Positions 1-8,590 of a stretch of DNA of 64,000 nucleotides are shown one piece after another (position 1 is the stretch's first letter; every line of letters starts with the position of its first letter). Made by a program: the position numbers and the translations under genes. Below the pieces are notes generated by a model. It did not search any database. It was not told the origin of the DNA and saw nothing but the letters and a program-made list of their open reading frames with translations. The stretch covers positions 1 to 64,000 of the forward strand of contig NZ_CALEMI010000160.1 of the NCBI RefSeq assembly GCF_937910895.1, read 5' to 3'. Source of the stretch: an uncultured Dokdonia sp. Lineage in GTDB: Bacteria > Bacteroidota > Bacteroidia > Flavobacteriales > Flavobacteriaceae.

Positions 1-166
1 AAAAGTAGTTGCCTTTAATGTAGACCCGTTATTTAACAATGCCGTAGACGGGCTTATGTATATACGCATTGCAGATCTTCCTGAAAGCACCGTCAAACCT
101 GTCATGGAAGAGTTTCAAGCAGAGCTAGAAAAGAAATACGGTCACAAAAGCCAAGAAGAAGAGTAG
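1..166 (+). CDS. C-terminal end of a gene cut by the window edge
   Basis: An open frame enters from the left edge (frame 2) and ends at TAG 164-166, giving the last 54 residues of a protein (KVVAFNVDPLF... to ...GHKSQEEE). The tail is mixed charged and carries no motif I can name with confidence. From memory it resembles the C-termini of hemolysin-like GNAT/PlsC acyltransferases of ornithine- or glycine-lipid synthesis (DPLFNNAVDGLMY followed by a short helix), but this is a weak resemblance. It converges on the M28 peptidase gene, with a palindromic repeat between them. Confidence 0.6.
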   Translation, partial: KVVAFNVDPLFNNAVDGLMYIRIADLPESTVKPVMEEFQAELEKKYGHKSQEEE

Positions 167-179
167 TTTTTCTAAATAT

Positions 180-194
180 GCTTTCGCGAAAGCG
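180..194. repeat. Palindrome GCTTTCGCGAAAGC, intergenic copy 1
   Basis: Perfect copy of the window-wide palindrome (core CTTTCGCGAAAG 181-192), between two convergent genes. It has no T-run, so it is not a standard terminator, although it can form a hairpin. Confidence 0.9.
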
Positions 195-209
195 CACGCA
201 ACCCTAAAA

Positions 210-1679
210 CTAGTTTTTATACAATGCTTTTCCTGCTACTTCATATTTGTCGCCAACCGTCCAAGTAGGTGTAACTGGGTCATTTCCTATATTTCGACCT
301 GCGAGCACATACGCGCTAAAAAACTTATACAAATAGTCGTAATCTAATGTTTGTGCCTCGTCGCCTGGTCTGTGATAATATTTAGTCACATCACCATTAA
401 ATGCAGTAAAACCTAAAGAAAATGTAGGTGCTGGAATCCCTTTTGCAGCAAATCTAACATTATCACTTCTATCAAAAAGACCTTGTTCTGGAGCAGGATC
501 ATCCACCGCAGTTAATCCAAAAGCACTTGCCGCATCTTTGATATGTTGACTTGCCGTCGTTCTAGGCAATCCGATAATTGTTGCGAGTGATGTATCATTA
601 TACCCTGCATTATCACTATTAAAACAATAAACCATTTGCTTAAGGGGCAATACTGGATTTTCTACGTAAAACGAACTCCCTAGTAGTCCTTTTTCTTCAC
701 CCGTAAATAAAATAAATAACGCCGATCGTTTTGTAGGATACTTCGCGAGGTTTTCAGCCATACTCAATACGGTAGTGGTACCTACTGCATTATCTCTTGC
801 ACCATTATAAATCGTATCTCCTGTTGCATCTGGAGTCCCTATTCCTACATGATCATAGTGTCCTGAGTATATGATATATTCTTCTTTTAATACGGGGTCT
901 GTACCCTCTACAATACCAATTACATTTTGAGATGTTACAACCTCCTCTTTAGGACCGCTCATGCTAATGGCAATAGATATAGATTTGTTTTTTGTTAGAC
1001 CATTAGCCATTTTGTTTTCTTTATCTAATACCCATACATAAGGCATTGTCCCTTTTTTTTCTTTTTTGGCAACCCCAAGAGAGGATGCATTAAAATTATG
1101 CTCTATAAAACCCCACATCTGCTCTTCTGCATTCAATAACTCAATGACAGCTACGGCTCCTTGTGTTTTTGCTAATTCGCTTTTCTGGTCCAATAGTCCA
1201 AAAGCAGCACGTGTGTCTTTTGTATCTGCACTACCTCCTTTTACAATCACTACCTTTCCATCTACAGATTTTCCTTTATAATCTTGCTCTAGACCGTATC
1301 CTACATACACAGCTCCTTTAGAAAAATCAATGGCTGCCACATCTAATAAAGCGTAGTCTTTTATAATAGTACCATTAATAGAAAGATTAACATCAGAAGG
1401 AGGTGTTGTTTTTTGGAGATTTACTTCTTGATAATACGTTTTTGTTTGAGGATTGGGTTGTACACCGTAACTACGTAGTGTATTTGCTAGATAAGAAGCT
1501 GCTATTTTATTTTCTGGAGTTCCTGTCTCTCGCCCTTTCAATAAATCATCGGCAAGAAAATAAATATGACCTTCTATTTTTGATTTTGTAACGGTTTCTT
1601 GGACTTTATCTTTATCACTCTGCCCAAAAATCGTAAAGGTACTTACGAATGCCAATACTAGGAATATTACTTTTTTCAT
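210..1679 (-). CDS. M28 family zinc aminopeptidase, secreted
   Basis: 489 aa with an N-terminal signal peptide (about residues 1-20, ending FGQ). The zinc-dependent M28 core is complete: GHYDH (H274, D276), GARDN (D296, bridging), FTGEE (E328 catalytic, E329 ligand), NSDNAG (D356) and YYHRPGD (H436). The segment of about 110-240 before the core is consistent with a PA-like insert. Family members remove N-terminal residues from peptides outside the cytoplasm, so a role in extracytoplasmic protein or peptide scavenging is likely. The substrate cannot be read from the sequence. The gene is monocistronic and divergent from the DUF5995 gene. Confidence 0.93.
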   Translation of the reverse strand: MKKVIFLVLAFVSTFTIFGQSDKDKVQETVTKSKIEGHIYFLADDLLKGRETGTPENKIAASYLANTLRSYGVQPNPQTKTYYQEVNLQKTTPPSDVNLSINGTIIKDYALLDVAAIDFSKGAVYVGYGLEQDYKGKSVDGKVVIVKGGSADTKDTRAAFGLLDQKSELAKTQGAVAVIELLNAEEQMWGFIEHNFNASSLGVAKKEKKGTMPYVWVLDKENKMANGLTKNKSISIAISMSGPKEEVVTSQNVIGIVEGTDPVLKEEYIIYSGHYDHVGIGTPDATGDTIYNGARDNAVGTTTVLSMAENLAKYPTKRSALFILFTGEEKGLLGSSFYVENPVLPLKQMVYCFNSDNAGYNDTSLATIIGLPRTTASQHIKDAASAFGLTAVDDPAPEQGLFDRSDNVRFAAKGIPAPTFSLGFTAFNGDVTKYYHRPGDEAQTLDYDYLYKFFSAYVLAGRNIGNDPVTPTWTVGDKYEVAGKALYKN

Positions 1680-1801
1680 GTCTTGATTATTTGTGCTTTA
1701 AAAATAGGGATTCTAGATCACATAGAATATGCTATAATTTATTTGACCGTCTAGTCACTTATCTCTAACTTTATTTTTTCTAACTACCTGATTAGATTAC
1801 T

Positions 1802-2554
1802 ATGAAACAAGCTACAACAATAGATGAAGTGATCTCCATACTAGAACGCATTATCATTACAGAAGTAGCAGACAACAGTAATCTTGCGTTCTTCCCTATT
1901 CTTTATAAAAAAGTAACCGAGCGAATTAAAGAAGGAATTGCTCAAAAAGAGTTTGATGATAATCCAAGAATGGAGCGTCTGGATGTCATTTTTGCTAATA
2001 GATATCTAGAAGCATACTTTACCTATAAAGAAGGTCAAAAACCTTCTTTATCTTGGGAAAACGCTTTTCTGGCTGCCAAAGATCAAAAATTCTTAATCTT
2101 ACAACACCTGCTCTTAGGTGTCAATGCACATATCAATCTAGATTTGGGTATCGCTGTTTCAGAAACTATCAGACCTCAGGGAAACTTACAAAACATACAT
2201 ACTGATTTTAATAAAATTAATGCCATTTTAGCTAGTATGGTCGATGGTGTACAGCAAAGAATAGGACGTGTCTCTCCTTTCTTTCATTTGCTGGATAAAG
2301 TAGCAGATGGCAAAGAAGACCTTATCGCTACCTTTAGTATTAATATTGCGCGTGACGAGGCATGGATATTTGCCAATAAGTACCATAATGCTTTAGATAC
2401 CGAAGCGGTTTTTACAAAACGTGACAGATCTATTGGGAATATAGCACTTCAACTCACTACCACAAAAAGCAGAATTTTACGATGGGTGATTCGATTTATA
2501 CGCTGGTTTGAGAGTAAGAATATATCAAAAGTCGCTAAGATTTTGAGTAGTTAA
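1802..2554 (+). CDS. DUF5995 family protein
   Basis: 250 aa, soluble, mostly helical. It carries family-like segments: an FANRYLEAY-type motif near residue 65 and LLGVNAHINLDLGIA near residue 105, whose conserved His/Asn/Asp suggest an unproven metal or active site. The last 30 residues are basic and amphipathic (RWVIRFIRWFESK). It stands alone, divergent from the M28 peptidase. The biochemical function of DUF5995 is unknown to me. Confidence 0.8.
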   Translation: MKQATTIDEVISILERIIITEVADNSNLAFFPILYKKVTERIKEGIAQKEFDDNPRMERLDVIFANRYLEAYFTYKEGQKPSLSWENAFLAAKDQKFLILQHLLLGVNAHINLDLGIAVSETIRPQGNLQNIHTDFNKINAILASMVDGVQQRIGRVSPFFHLLDKVADGKEDLIATFSINIARDEAWIFANKYHNALDTEAVFTKRDRSIGNIALQLTTTKSRILRWVIRFIRWFESKNISKVAKILSS

Positions 2555-2568
2555 AAATTTGCTTAGAC

Positions 2569-2733
2569 TTAATTTTTCTTTTTTTTATAGCTAGCATATG
2601 CCATTAAAAGCATACCTATTATAAAAGGGACGTGCGTGAGTAATGGTAGGTTTTCAGCTTCATCATTATCACCAAACCTATCATAAACTGCGATTAATGA
2701 TGAAATTACACAAAACCCTATGGCTACAAGCAT
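2569..2733 (-). CDS. Small two-helix membrane protein, possibly truncated
   Basis: A 54-aa frame from ATG 2731-2733 to TAA 2569-2571, with two hydrophobic segments (about residues 2-16 and 33-47), an acidic loop between them and a YKKKKN tail. The frame stays open upstream for about 28 codons (a segment reading INKQELVKHSFIKKPN) without an ATG. The real start may therefore be a rare codon, or the gene may have lost its start. I do not recognise the family. It sits in the gap between a plus-strand gene and a minus-strand gene. Confidence 0.4.
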   Translation of the reverse strand: MLVAIGFCVISSLIAVYDRFGDNDEAENLPLLTHVPFIIGMLLMAYASYKKKKN

Positions 2734-2859
2734 TAATGAATTTGGTTTTTTTATAAACGAGTGTTTTACTAACTCTTGTTTGTTAATTTTTAATTGAAAG
2801 GTTAACCAACATATTTACAAATGTTTTATTAAAATTCCAGATACTATTCTTTATCCTAT

Positions 2860-2976
2860 CTCTCGCTTTCACGAAATCGAACTTGTGAGATTCACGACCA
2901 TAGGGAGAGCGAAGCGTTAAAGCAAAAAAACCATCCAACAAATCGTTGAGTGGCTTTATGATCTACTAAAAAGATA
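2860..2976. other. Intergenic region with a degenerate palindrome and a weak hairpin
   Basis: CGCTTTCACGAAATCG near 2869 is a decayed copy of the CTTTCGCGAAAG palindrome. Immediately downstream of the S9 peptidase stop, CCATCCAAC and GTTGAGTGG (about 2929-2955) form an imperfect hairpin that could end the minus-strand transcript. Confidence 0.4.
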
Positions 2977-5427
2977 TTAGTTTTTCAACTCTTGATCATC
3001 AGTGATGGTAGCTGTTTCTTTATTCTTCACATACTTCTCTAGCCATTGATCTTGTTCCCATAAAAGGTGTAGTATAGACTCCTTAGCACGATACCCGTGA
3101 CTTTCTTTAGGAAGCATTACCAGCCTAGCGGTAGCGCCTAATCCTTTTAAGGCATTAAAATAACGCTCACTCTGTAAAGGATAGGTTCCAGAATTATTAT
3201 CTGCAACTCCATGCACGAGGAGCAGTGGTGTTTTCATTTTATCTGCGTGCATAAATGGAGACATATTGTAGTATATTTCTGGTGCTTCCCAATAGCTACG
3301 TTCTTCACTCTGAAAACCAAAAGGAGTAAGCGTTCTATTATATGCACCGCTCCGGGCGATACCCGCTGCAAAAAGGTTTGAATGAGAAAGTAAATTGGCG
3401 GTCATAAATGCACCATAAGAGTGTCCTCCTACTCCTACACGATTCCGATCTATATATCCTAATGCGTCTACAGCATCAATAGCTGCTTTTCCATTGGCTA
3501 CCAACTGTTTTCTAAAGCTATCATTAGGCTCTTCATCACCTTCTCCTACAATGGGAAACGAGGCATCATCTAGCACCACATATCCCCGGGTGATCCAATA
3601 AATCATAGAACCATAATATAGGTACGTAAACTCATTTTTATTTTTTGTAGACTGTGCAGCACTATTCTTATCCTTAAACTCTTCAGGATACGCCCACAAA
3701 ATCATAGGCATCTTTTCCTTCTTTTCTTTATCATATCCTACTGGCAAATACAAAGTTCCTGTCAGTTCTAATCCATCGTCACGCTTATAGGTAATTACTT
3801 CCTTATGTACATCTTGTATACTTGCAAAAGGATTCTCAAAAGCTGTAATCTGCGTAAGCTTATCTTTCTTAATATTCCGTATATAGTAATTAGGATACTC
3901 TGTAGATGACTCAATACGCACTAAGATGTCTCCCTTTTTTATATCAATAGCGCTTTGTAGACTCTCCAACTTGTCCGTATACTGAGATTCATACAGGCGT
4001 TTTGTCTTTCCCGTTTTTATATTCATCGCGTCTATAAAAGGAAATTGTCCTTTCTCGCTATAGCCAGCACCCATTAAGAAGAGTTCGTTATTTTCTAGCG
4101 TAAGAATAGTACGCCCATAATCGTTTTCATGTGTTACAAAATTTCCGGGATCACTATATACATCCTGATAATTACGATCTGTTATAATCTCCCCTGTATT
4201 GCTTGAATTTGAAGGATTAAAAATATATGTTTTTGTATTACGGGTATTCCACCAATAATCATACGCCACAGCGGTTTGGTTGTTACCCCACTGAATCCCA
4301 CTAAAACGACCTACCGTTTGTAATACTTTTTGTGGCGTTTTTGTAAAAGGTGCCTCCTGCATATACACCTGATCACGATATGCAACATCTACTTCGGGAT
4401 CACCATTATCTAGAACCTCTGCCCAAACTAAGGTCGCTGGCGCATCAGAACGCCATTGCATACTACGTTTCCCTTTCCGAGTAGCCATAAATCCTTTAGG
4501 TAATTCTTCTATAAGCGGGACTTCATTAATCTTTTTTACGAGTGTTCCATCTGCTTTATAAACTAGAGATGTTTGCGGAAAACGACGATAAGGAACTATA
4601 TAAGAAAATGGTTTTTCTATCGTAGTAACCATCCAATAGTTTCCATCTGGAGATAGAGAAATATCGCTATACATCGCCGCTTCTTTCCAAGAAGTAATAC
4701 TGCCGTTCAGATCTAGCTTCATAAGGCTAGAAGTCGCTAATTGTTCAAAGTTGAACACATCATTTGGATTTTGTAGTAAATCCTGATAGGTACGGTTTTG
4801 TGCTTTTGATCCGTTGCTTGTTGAGATCGTAGGACCTGTTGGAACTGCTTCTTCAGTATTAATAAGTGCTTTCCTAGATGTGGGAATCACTTTTATAAGC
4901 AAACTATTACCATCTTTAAACCAGCGCAATGGATTTCCCATATTTGCATTAAGTGCAGGGGTTTGTAATTTAGATACTGTCGCTGAAGCAATATCGAGTA
5001 TCCATACCTCTACAGCATCATCTATCGTATTGGTAAGCGCCATTTTAGACTCATCTGGCGACCAACTAAAATTACTTAGTTTTGGGGTGTCAGGTAAGCC
5101 AACAACCTGCCGTGCTTCTTTTTCTGTAACTCCTTTAATTTTTACATTATTAGAATACGTGACACGGCTCCCTATATTGGTTTTTGGATTGATACGAAGT
5201 CCGCCCAGACGTAGTTCTTTTTCAGAAAGGGTCGCAATATCCTTATAACTATCGCGATATAATAATAGCATAGTGTCTCCATCAGAATTCATAATAACGC
5301 TAGGTGCTCGCGGAACATCTACTAGGTCTAAAATTTCTTTGGGAGGTTTTTGATACTCTAAATTAATTTGAGCTATAGCGCCAAAAGTAAACAAGAAAGC
5401 ACTCAGCGTGAGGAATAATTTTTTCAT
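2977..5427 (-). CDS. S9 family peptidase (prolyl oligopeptidase type), secreted
   Basis: 816 aa with a signal peptide (about 1-19, ending AIAQ). The first 520 residues carry beta-propeller-like repeats (WSPDESK, LSPDGNYW) and the C-terminal third is an alpha/beta hydrolase. The triad is visible: Ser in GGHSYGAF (about S670), Asp in VHGVADNNSG (about D743) and His in PKESHGYR (about H777). Members cleave peptides, often after Pro or as dipeptidyl peptidases or acylaminoacyl hydrolases, in the periplasm or outside. The gene is monocistronic. Together with the M28 enzyme it suggests a peptide-scavenging lifestyle. Confidence 0.93.
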   Translation of the reverse strand: MKKLFLTLSAFLFTFGAIAQINLEYQKPPKEILDLVDVPRAPSVIMNSDGDTMLLLYRDSYKDIATLSEKELRLGGLRINPKTNIGSRVTYSNNVKIKGVTEKEARQVVGLPDTPKLSNFSWSPDESKMALTNTIDDAVEVWILDIASATVSKLQTPALNANMGNPLRWFKDGNSLLIKVIPTSRKALINTEEAVPTGPTISTSNGSKAQNRTYQDLLQNPNDVFNFEQLATSSLMKLDLNGSITSWKEAAMYSDISLSPDGNYWMVTTIEKPFSYIVPYRRFPQTSLVYKADGTLVKKINEVPLIEELPKGFMATRKGKRSMQWRSDAPATLVWAEVLDNGDPEVDVAYRDQVYMQEAPFTKTPQKVLQTVGRFSGIQWGNNQTAVAYDYWWNTRNTKTYIFNPSNSSNTGEIITDRNYQDVYSDPGNFVTHENDYGRTILTLENNELFLMGAGYSEKGQFPFIDAMNIKTGKTKRLYESQYTDKLESLQSAIDIKKGDILVRIESSTEYPNYYIRNIKKDKLTQITAFENPFASIQDVHKEVITYKRDDGLELTGTLYLPVGYDKEKKEKMPMILWAYPEEFKDKNSAAQSTKNKNEFTYLYYGSMIYWITRGYVVLDDASFPIVGEGDEEPNDSFRKQLVANGKAAIDAVDALGYIDRNRVGVGGHSYGAFMTANLLSHSNLFAAGIARSGAYNRTLTPFGFQSEERSYWEAPEIYYNMSPFMHADKMKTPLLLVHGVADNNSGTYPLQSERYFNALKGLGATARLVMLPKESHGYRAKESILHLLWEQDQWLEKYVKNKETATITDDQELKN

Positions 5428-5495
5428 CGGAAAAGAGTTTTGCTTAAAATTACAGAAAAAGCAACTTAAAAACTGTTAATATTATATAAGAATAT

Positions 5496-5509
5496 GCTTT
5501 CGCGAAAGC
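5496..5509. repeat. Palindrome GCTTTCGCGAAAGC, intergenic copy 2
   Basis: Perfect 14-bp copy (core 5497-5508) between the S9 peptidase start and the arsC stop, about 70 bases upstream of the peptidase ATG. Confidence 0.9.
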
Positions 5510-5583
5510 ATAGCAAATATTCAAAAAACACCTTTCCCATACGCTGGAACTATAGAAATCTCTACCTGTTATGTAATTGACAC

Positions 5584-6003
5584 TTATATATGTGAGGCTA
5601 CAAAATCTTTACAATACTGTTTTATTTCGTCTCTCGCTTTCGCGAAAGCAGCCTCCGTATCTTCCTTACTTCCTACAAACTTGGACGGATCATAAAAGTT
5701 ATGATGTAATCTAGTGGCATTAGGCGCCGCAATAAACGGACAGTTTTCATACGCATGATCACACACTGTAATGATAAAATCCCAATTGATGCCTTCATAC
5801 TCATTTACGTTATTTGATGTATGTGAGGTAATATCTATGCCGTCTTTTGCCATGGTAGCTGCTGCTCCAGGGTTGATTCCATGCGTTTCTATTCCCGCCG
5901 AATAGATGGTCGCTTTATCACCTGCCATCACATTTAAATATCCATGTGCCATCTGGCTACGGCAACTATTTCCTGTACAAAGTACGAGTATGTTTTTTTT
6001 CAT
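5584..6003 (-). CDS. arsC: Arsenate reductase, low-molecular-weight phosphatase type
   Basis: 139 aa. The N-terminal CX5R loop is intact (C9-TGNSC-R15 within LVLCTGNSCRSQMAHG). A Cys pair follows in TVCDHAYENCPF, matching the resolving cysteines of thioredoxin-coupled ArsC. It reduces arsenate to arsenite in the cytoplasm. It is the last gene of a minus-strand set starting at arsR (8914). A copy of the AFAKA palindrome (core 5637-5648) lies in frame near the C-terminus (AAFAKARDE). No efflux pump follows. A hairpin of the CCGCAAAGGCGG family sits just before its ATG. A closely related protein tyrosine phosphatase is the alternative. Confidence 0.85.
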   Translation of the reverse strand: MKKNILVLCTGNSCRSQMAHGYLNVMAGDKATIYSAGIETHGINPGAAATMAKDGIDITSHTSNNVNEYEGINWDFIITVCDHAYENCPFIAAPNATRLHHNFYDPSKFVGSKEDTEAAFAKARDEIKQYCKDFVASHI

Positions 6004-6017
6004 AATTAATTCACTTT

Positions 6018-6042
6018 TATATCCGCAAAGGCGGATATCTTT
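6018..6042. repeat. CCGCAAAGGCGG hairpin before arsC
   Basis: ATATCCGCAAAGGCGGATAT forms a perfect short hairpin 15 bases upstream of the arsC ATG (minus strand). It belongs to the same family as the copies at 9968, 46455 and 47460. Confidence 0.7.
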
Positions 6043-6119
6043 TTAAATCTTCCTTTACACTTCTTATTTATTTTTATAGGTCTCTACGGCGCTCGATCAA
6101 ACCATATAACCAAAAGGCT

Positions 6120-6617
6120 TCATATCAAATCACTCCTTCTTTCCAGCAACACATTATCATACCAAACCCCGTCACGCATTCCTAACTTCTCTCGTGTTCC
6201 TACTACCCTAAAACCACATTTCTCATGTAGTTTAATACTCGCTATATTCTCTGGGAAAATCCTAGCCTGTAACGTCCAGAATCCAGCACCCTCGCTTTCT
6301 GTTACGAGCTGTTCTAAAAGCTTTTTGCCGATGCCCATACCCTGTGCTTCTGATGCTATGTAAATGGTCACTTCGGCGACACCACTGTACACTTTTCTGG
6401 AAGAAAATGGACTCAAGGCACACCATCCTAAAACGGTATTATCTACTTCTGCAACAAACCGACATTGGAATAAAAATTTAGCATCCCATACTTCCCAATC
6501 GGGGACGATGGTTTCAAACGTAGCGATTCCTGTATCCATGCCCTCTTTATAGATTTTCGCGCAAGCAGCATAATCTTCTTTTTGGAACAAGCGAATGTAT
6601 GCTTGATGTATCATCAC
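6120..6617 (-). CDS. GNAT N-acetyltransferase, phosphinothricin/ArsN-like
   Basis: 165 aa. It has the GNAT fold with the acetyl-CoA loop AQGMGIGKKLLEQL (about 106-118) and the family pattern IYKEGMDTGIATFE near the N-terminus, typical of phosphinothricin/methionine-sulfoximine acetyltransferases. The ArsN1 branch of this family acetylates arsinothricin and is found in ars operons. Its place between a DUF6428 gene and arsC fits that role, by inference. Start could be either of the first two Met codons. The gap to arsC is 116 bases. Confidence 0.8.
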   Translation of the reverse strand: MMIHQAYIRLFQKEDYAACAKIYKEGMDTGIATFETIVPDWEVWDAKFLFQCRFVAEVDNTVLGWCALSPFSSRKVYSGVAEVTIYIASEAQGMGIGKKLLEQLVTESEGAGFWTLQARIFPENIASIKLHEKCGFRVVGTREKLGMRDGVWYDNVLLERRSDLI

Positions 6618-6639
6618 ATAAAATAATAGTTAATTTATC

Positions 6640-6668
6640 AACCTCCCTCCGACAAGCTCAGAGTGACA
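6640..6668. repeat. GACAAGCTCAG-type interspersed repeat
   Basis: CCGACAAGCTCAGAGTGACA between the DUF6428 stop and the GNAT start is a fragment of the same interspersed family seen at 41020-41085 (CCTGAGCCTGTCGAAGGG) and 53283-53306. Confidence 0.5.
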
Positions 6669-6671
6669 ACA

Positions 6672-7163
6672 TTAGCAGCAACCGCCACCTGGAGTGCATC
6701 CACCTGCTTGAGCATTGGCTTCCACAGGCTCTGCAATACCACAGGTTTCTTTTGCTTTACAATCGGTGGGTTGTGTCGCGAGTTTAAGCAATAAATTATT
6801 ACCCCGTATTTCGTAATCATTCACATACAATTGTGCAGTGTGAAAGTTGGCATTGCTATATTCAATACGGACTTCTGCATCCATGACATACGATTTCATC
6901 TGTCCCACTTTAGACAGAATCGCCATCGCTTTATAGGCACTCATAAATTCGGTTTTTCCCAACTCGTTAGGATCTTCCCATAATTGAATAATGGTTTCTT
7001 TCCAAGCATCAACCCCAGCACCACAATCTACAGAATCAATGGTTACGTGCTTTACTTCGGTGATATGATAGTTGGCTCCTACCAGTAAATTTGGTGCATA
7101 TTCAAATAGTAGCGATTTTCCTTGATGCTCCTTTAGCGTGTTTAAAAATTCTTGTGTTTTCAT
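6672..7163 (-). CDS. DUF6428 family protein with Cys-rich tail
   Basis: 163 aa, starting MKTQEFLNTLKEH. The ATG overlaps the TGA of the decarboxylase gene (ATGA at 7163-7160), which supports this start and translational coupling; the frame is open further upstream but only inside that gene. The alpha/beta body resembles DUF6428 proteins, which accompany arsR in flavobacteria. The C-terminus is unusual: a linker rich in Ala/Gly with five cysteines, ending GGCTPGGGCC (C156, C162, C163), which could bind arsenite or a soft metal (inference). No enzymatic motif is recognised. Confidence 0.8.
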   Translation of the reverse strand: MKTQEFLNTLKEHQGKSLLFEYAPNLLVGANYHITEVKHVTIDSVDCGAGVDAWKETIIQLWEDPNELGKTEFMSAYKAMAILSKVGQMKSYVMDAEVRIEYSNANFHTAQLYVNDYEIRGNNLLLKLATQPTDCKAKETCGIAEPVEANAQAGGCTPGGGCC

Positions 7164-8587
7164 ACGATCTTTTTTGCTATTGTTCTTATTTTTTCTACTA
7201 ATTTTTGGGTATGTGTTTCGGTTGTAAATGGATTCATAAATGTGGTACGAAGCCACATTTCTCCTTTTAATACGGTTGACACTATGTAAAATTCTCCGTC
7301 TTCCAATAATGTCTTTCGGATGGCTTTATTGACCTCTTGAATCTGTGCTTCAGGAACACCTCCTGTATATCTAAAACAAACAATATTACTCTGTGCTTCT
7401 AAAGCAATTTCAAAGTCAGAATGGTTTTTGAGCGTTTCAGAAAACGCATGCCCACTATCGTAAAGGGTAGTTACAAAATCATCAAAAAAAGCAACTCCGT
7501 AGGCATTGAGAATCGCATAAAATCGTAAACTCATCATACTCTTAGTACACTCAAACGTGCGTTTGGCATAATTATACCAATCGGGATCGTCGTTTTGCTC
7601 CCACAGATATTGTGCTTTTTGGCTAAAGGTTGCATAGCTATCGGCAGTATTTTTAAAAAGTACTGCGGTAGTGATAGAAGAAGTACCCATCATTTTATGC
7701 CCGTCTATAATGATAGAATCTGCTTTGGTGATCCCTTTTAATAAGTACTTATATTTTTGAGAGAATATGGCAGCTCCTCCATGCGCACCGTCAATGTGAA
7801 ACCAGAGGTTGTTTGCTTTCGCGAAAGCGGAAACACCTTCCAAATCGTCATAGATCCCAGTACTTGTTGAAGGAGCACTGCCTATCACAGCAATGACTTC
7901 AAATCCATCTTTTGTCGCTTGATCATAATAGTGTTGCAAAAGATCAACTCGTATTTTATAATTGTCACCTACAGGTACTTTAACAATCCCCGCTTCTCCT
8001 AGCCCCATAATTCTTGCCGAACGATCTACACAATAATGCGCCTCTTCTGATACCAGAATAGCAAGTTTACGATCGTGACCATCATTCCAAATATCTGAAG
8101 ACGCCTTTGCTTTACGAGCGGCTAATAATGCGGTCAGGTTTGCGAGTGTCCCTCCAGAGGTTAGAAAACCATCTCCATTTTTCCAACCTATGGTTTCTGT
8201 GAAAAATTCGATGACAACTCTTTCTATGGCAGAACTGGCTTGACCCATTTCATAAACCGCCATCCCGTTATTAAGTTGTGCACTTAATAAGGTTGCTAAT
8301 GCTGAAACAGGAACTGTAGGTGCTACTTGATGTCCAATACAATGAGGATGGTGTATGTGTATAGATCGTTTTAAAACAGTTTCAAAAAAAGAGGGTGTTG
8401 GGTGATTTTCTTGTGTATACGTTTTCCAAAAAGCATACTCTTCTTGAGGGTCTACCCACGTATTCATCTTTTTATTTTGTCCTGTGGTGTTTTGCTCCAA
8501 ATAATGACTTATCTGCTGAATAAGATCATTGCCCTGCTCACTAAACAGACGACTATCATACGCTTTATGAAGTAAAGGTGTACTCAT
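7160..8587 (-). CDS. Group II PLP-dependent decarboxylase
   Basis: 475 aa, near family length. The PLP site is clear: IIIDGHKMMG (Lys298 Schiff base), HIDGAHGG (D266, pyridine nitrogen) and EEAHYC (H184, ring stacking). This family decarboxylates aromatic amino acids, glutamate, aspartate or diaminobutyrate; the substrate is not readable. It starts 3 bases after arsR ends and overlaps the DUF6428 start by 4 bases, so it is part of the ars-type operon, an unusual partner. A palindrome copy (core 7816-7827) is read in frame as SAFAKANN. A cysteine-sulfinate or aspartate decarboxylase is possible. Confidence 0.88.
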   Translation of the reverse strand: MSTPLLHKAYDSRLFSEQGNDLIQQISHYLEQNTTGQNKKMNTWVDPQEEYAFWKTYTQENHPTPSFFETVLKRSIHIHHPHCIGHQVAPTVPVSALATLLSAQLNNGMAVYEMGQASSAIERVVIEFFTETIGWKNGDGFLTSGGTLANLTALLAARKAKASSDIWNDGHDRKLAILVSEEAHYCVDRSARIMGLGEAGIVKVPVGDNYKIRVDLLQHYYDQATKDGFEVIAVIGSAPSTSTGIYDDLEGVSAFAKANNLWFHIDGAHGGAAIFSQKYKYLLKGITKADSIIIDGHKMMGTSSITTAVLFKNTADSYATFSQKAQYLWEQNDDPDWYNYAKRTFECTKSMMSLRFYAILNAYGVAFFDDFVTTLYDSGHAFSETLKNHSDFEIALEAQSNIVCFRYTGGVPEAQIQEVNKAIRKTLLEDGEFYIVSTVLKGEMWLRTTFMNPFTTETHTQKLVEKIRTIAKKIV

Positions 8588-8590
8588 GAT

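Noticed and set aside
4814-5248. 144-codon plus-strand frame
   Set aside because: Antisense to the propeller part of the S9 peptidase; no independent evidence.
5496-5509. parS site reading of the GCTTTCGCGAAAGC palindrome
   Set aside because: It differs from the conserved parS sequence TGTTTCACGTGAAACA, is far too frequent and is spread throughout coding regions.
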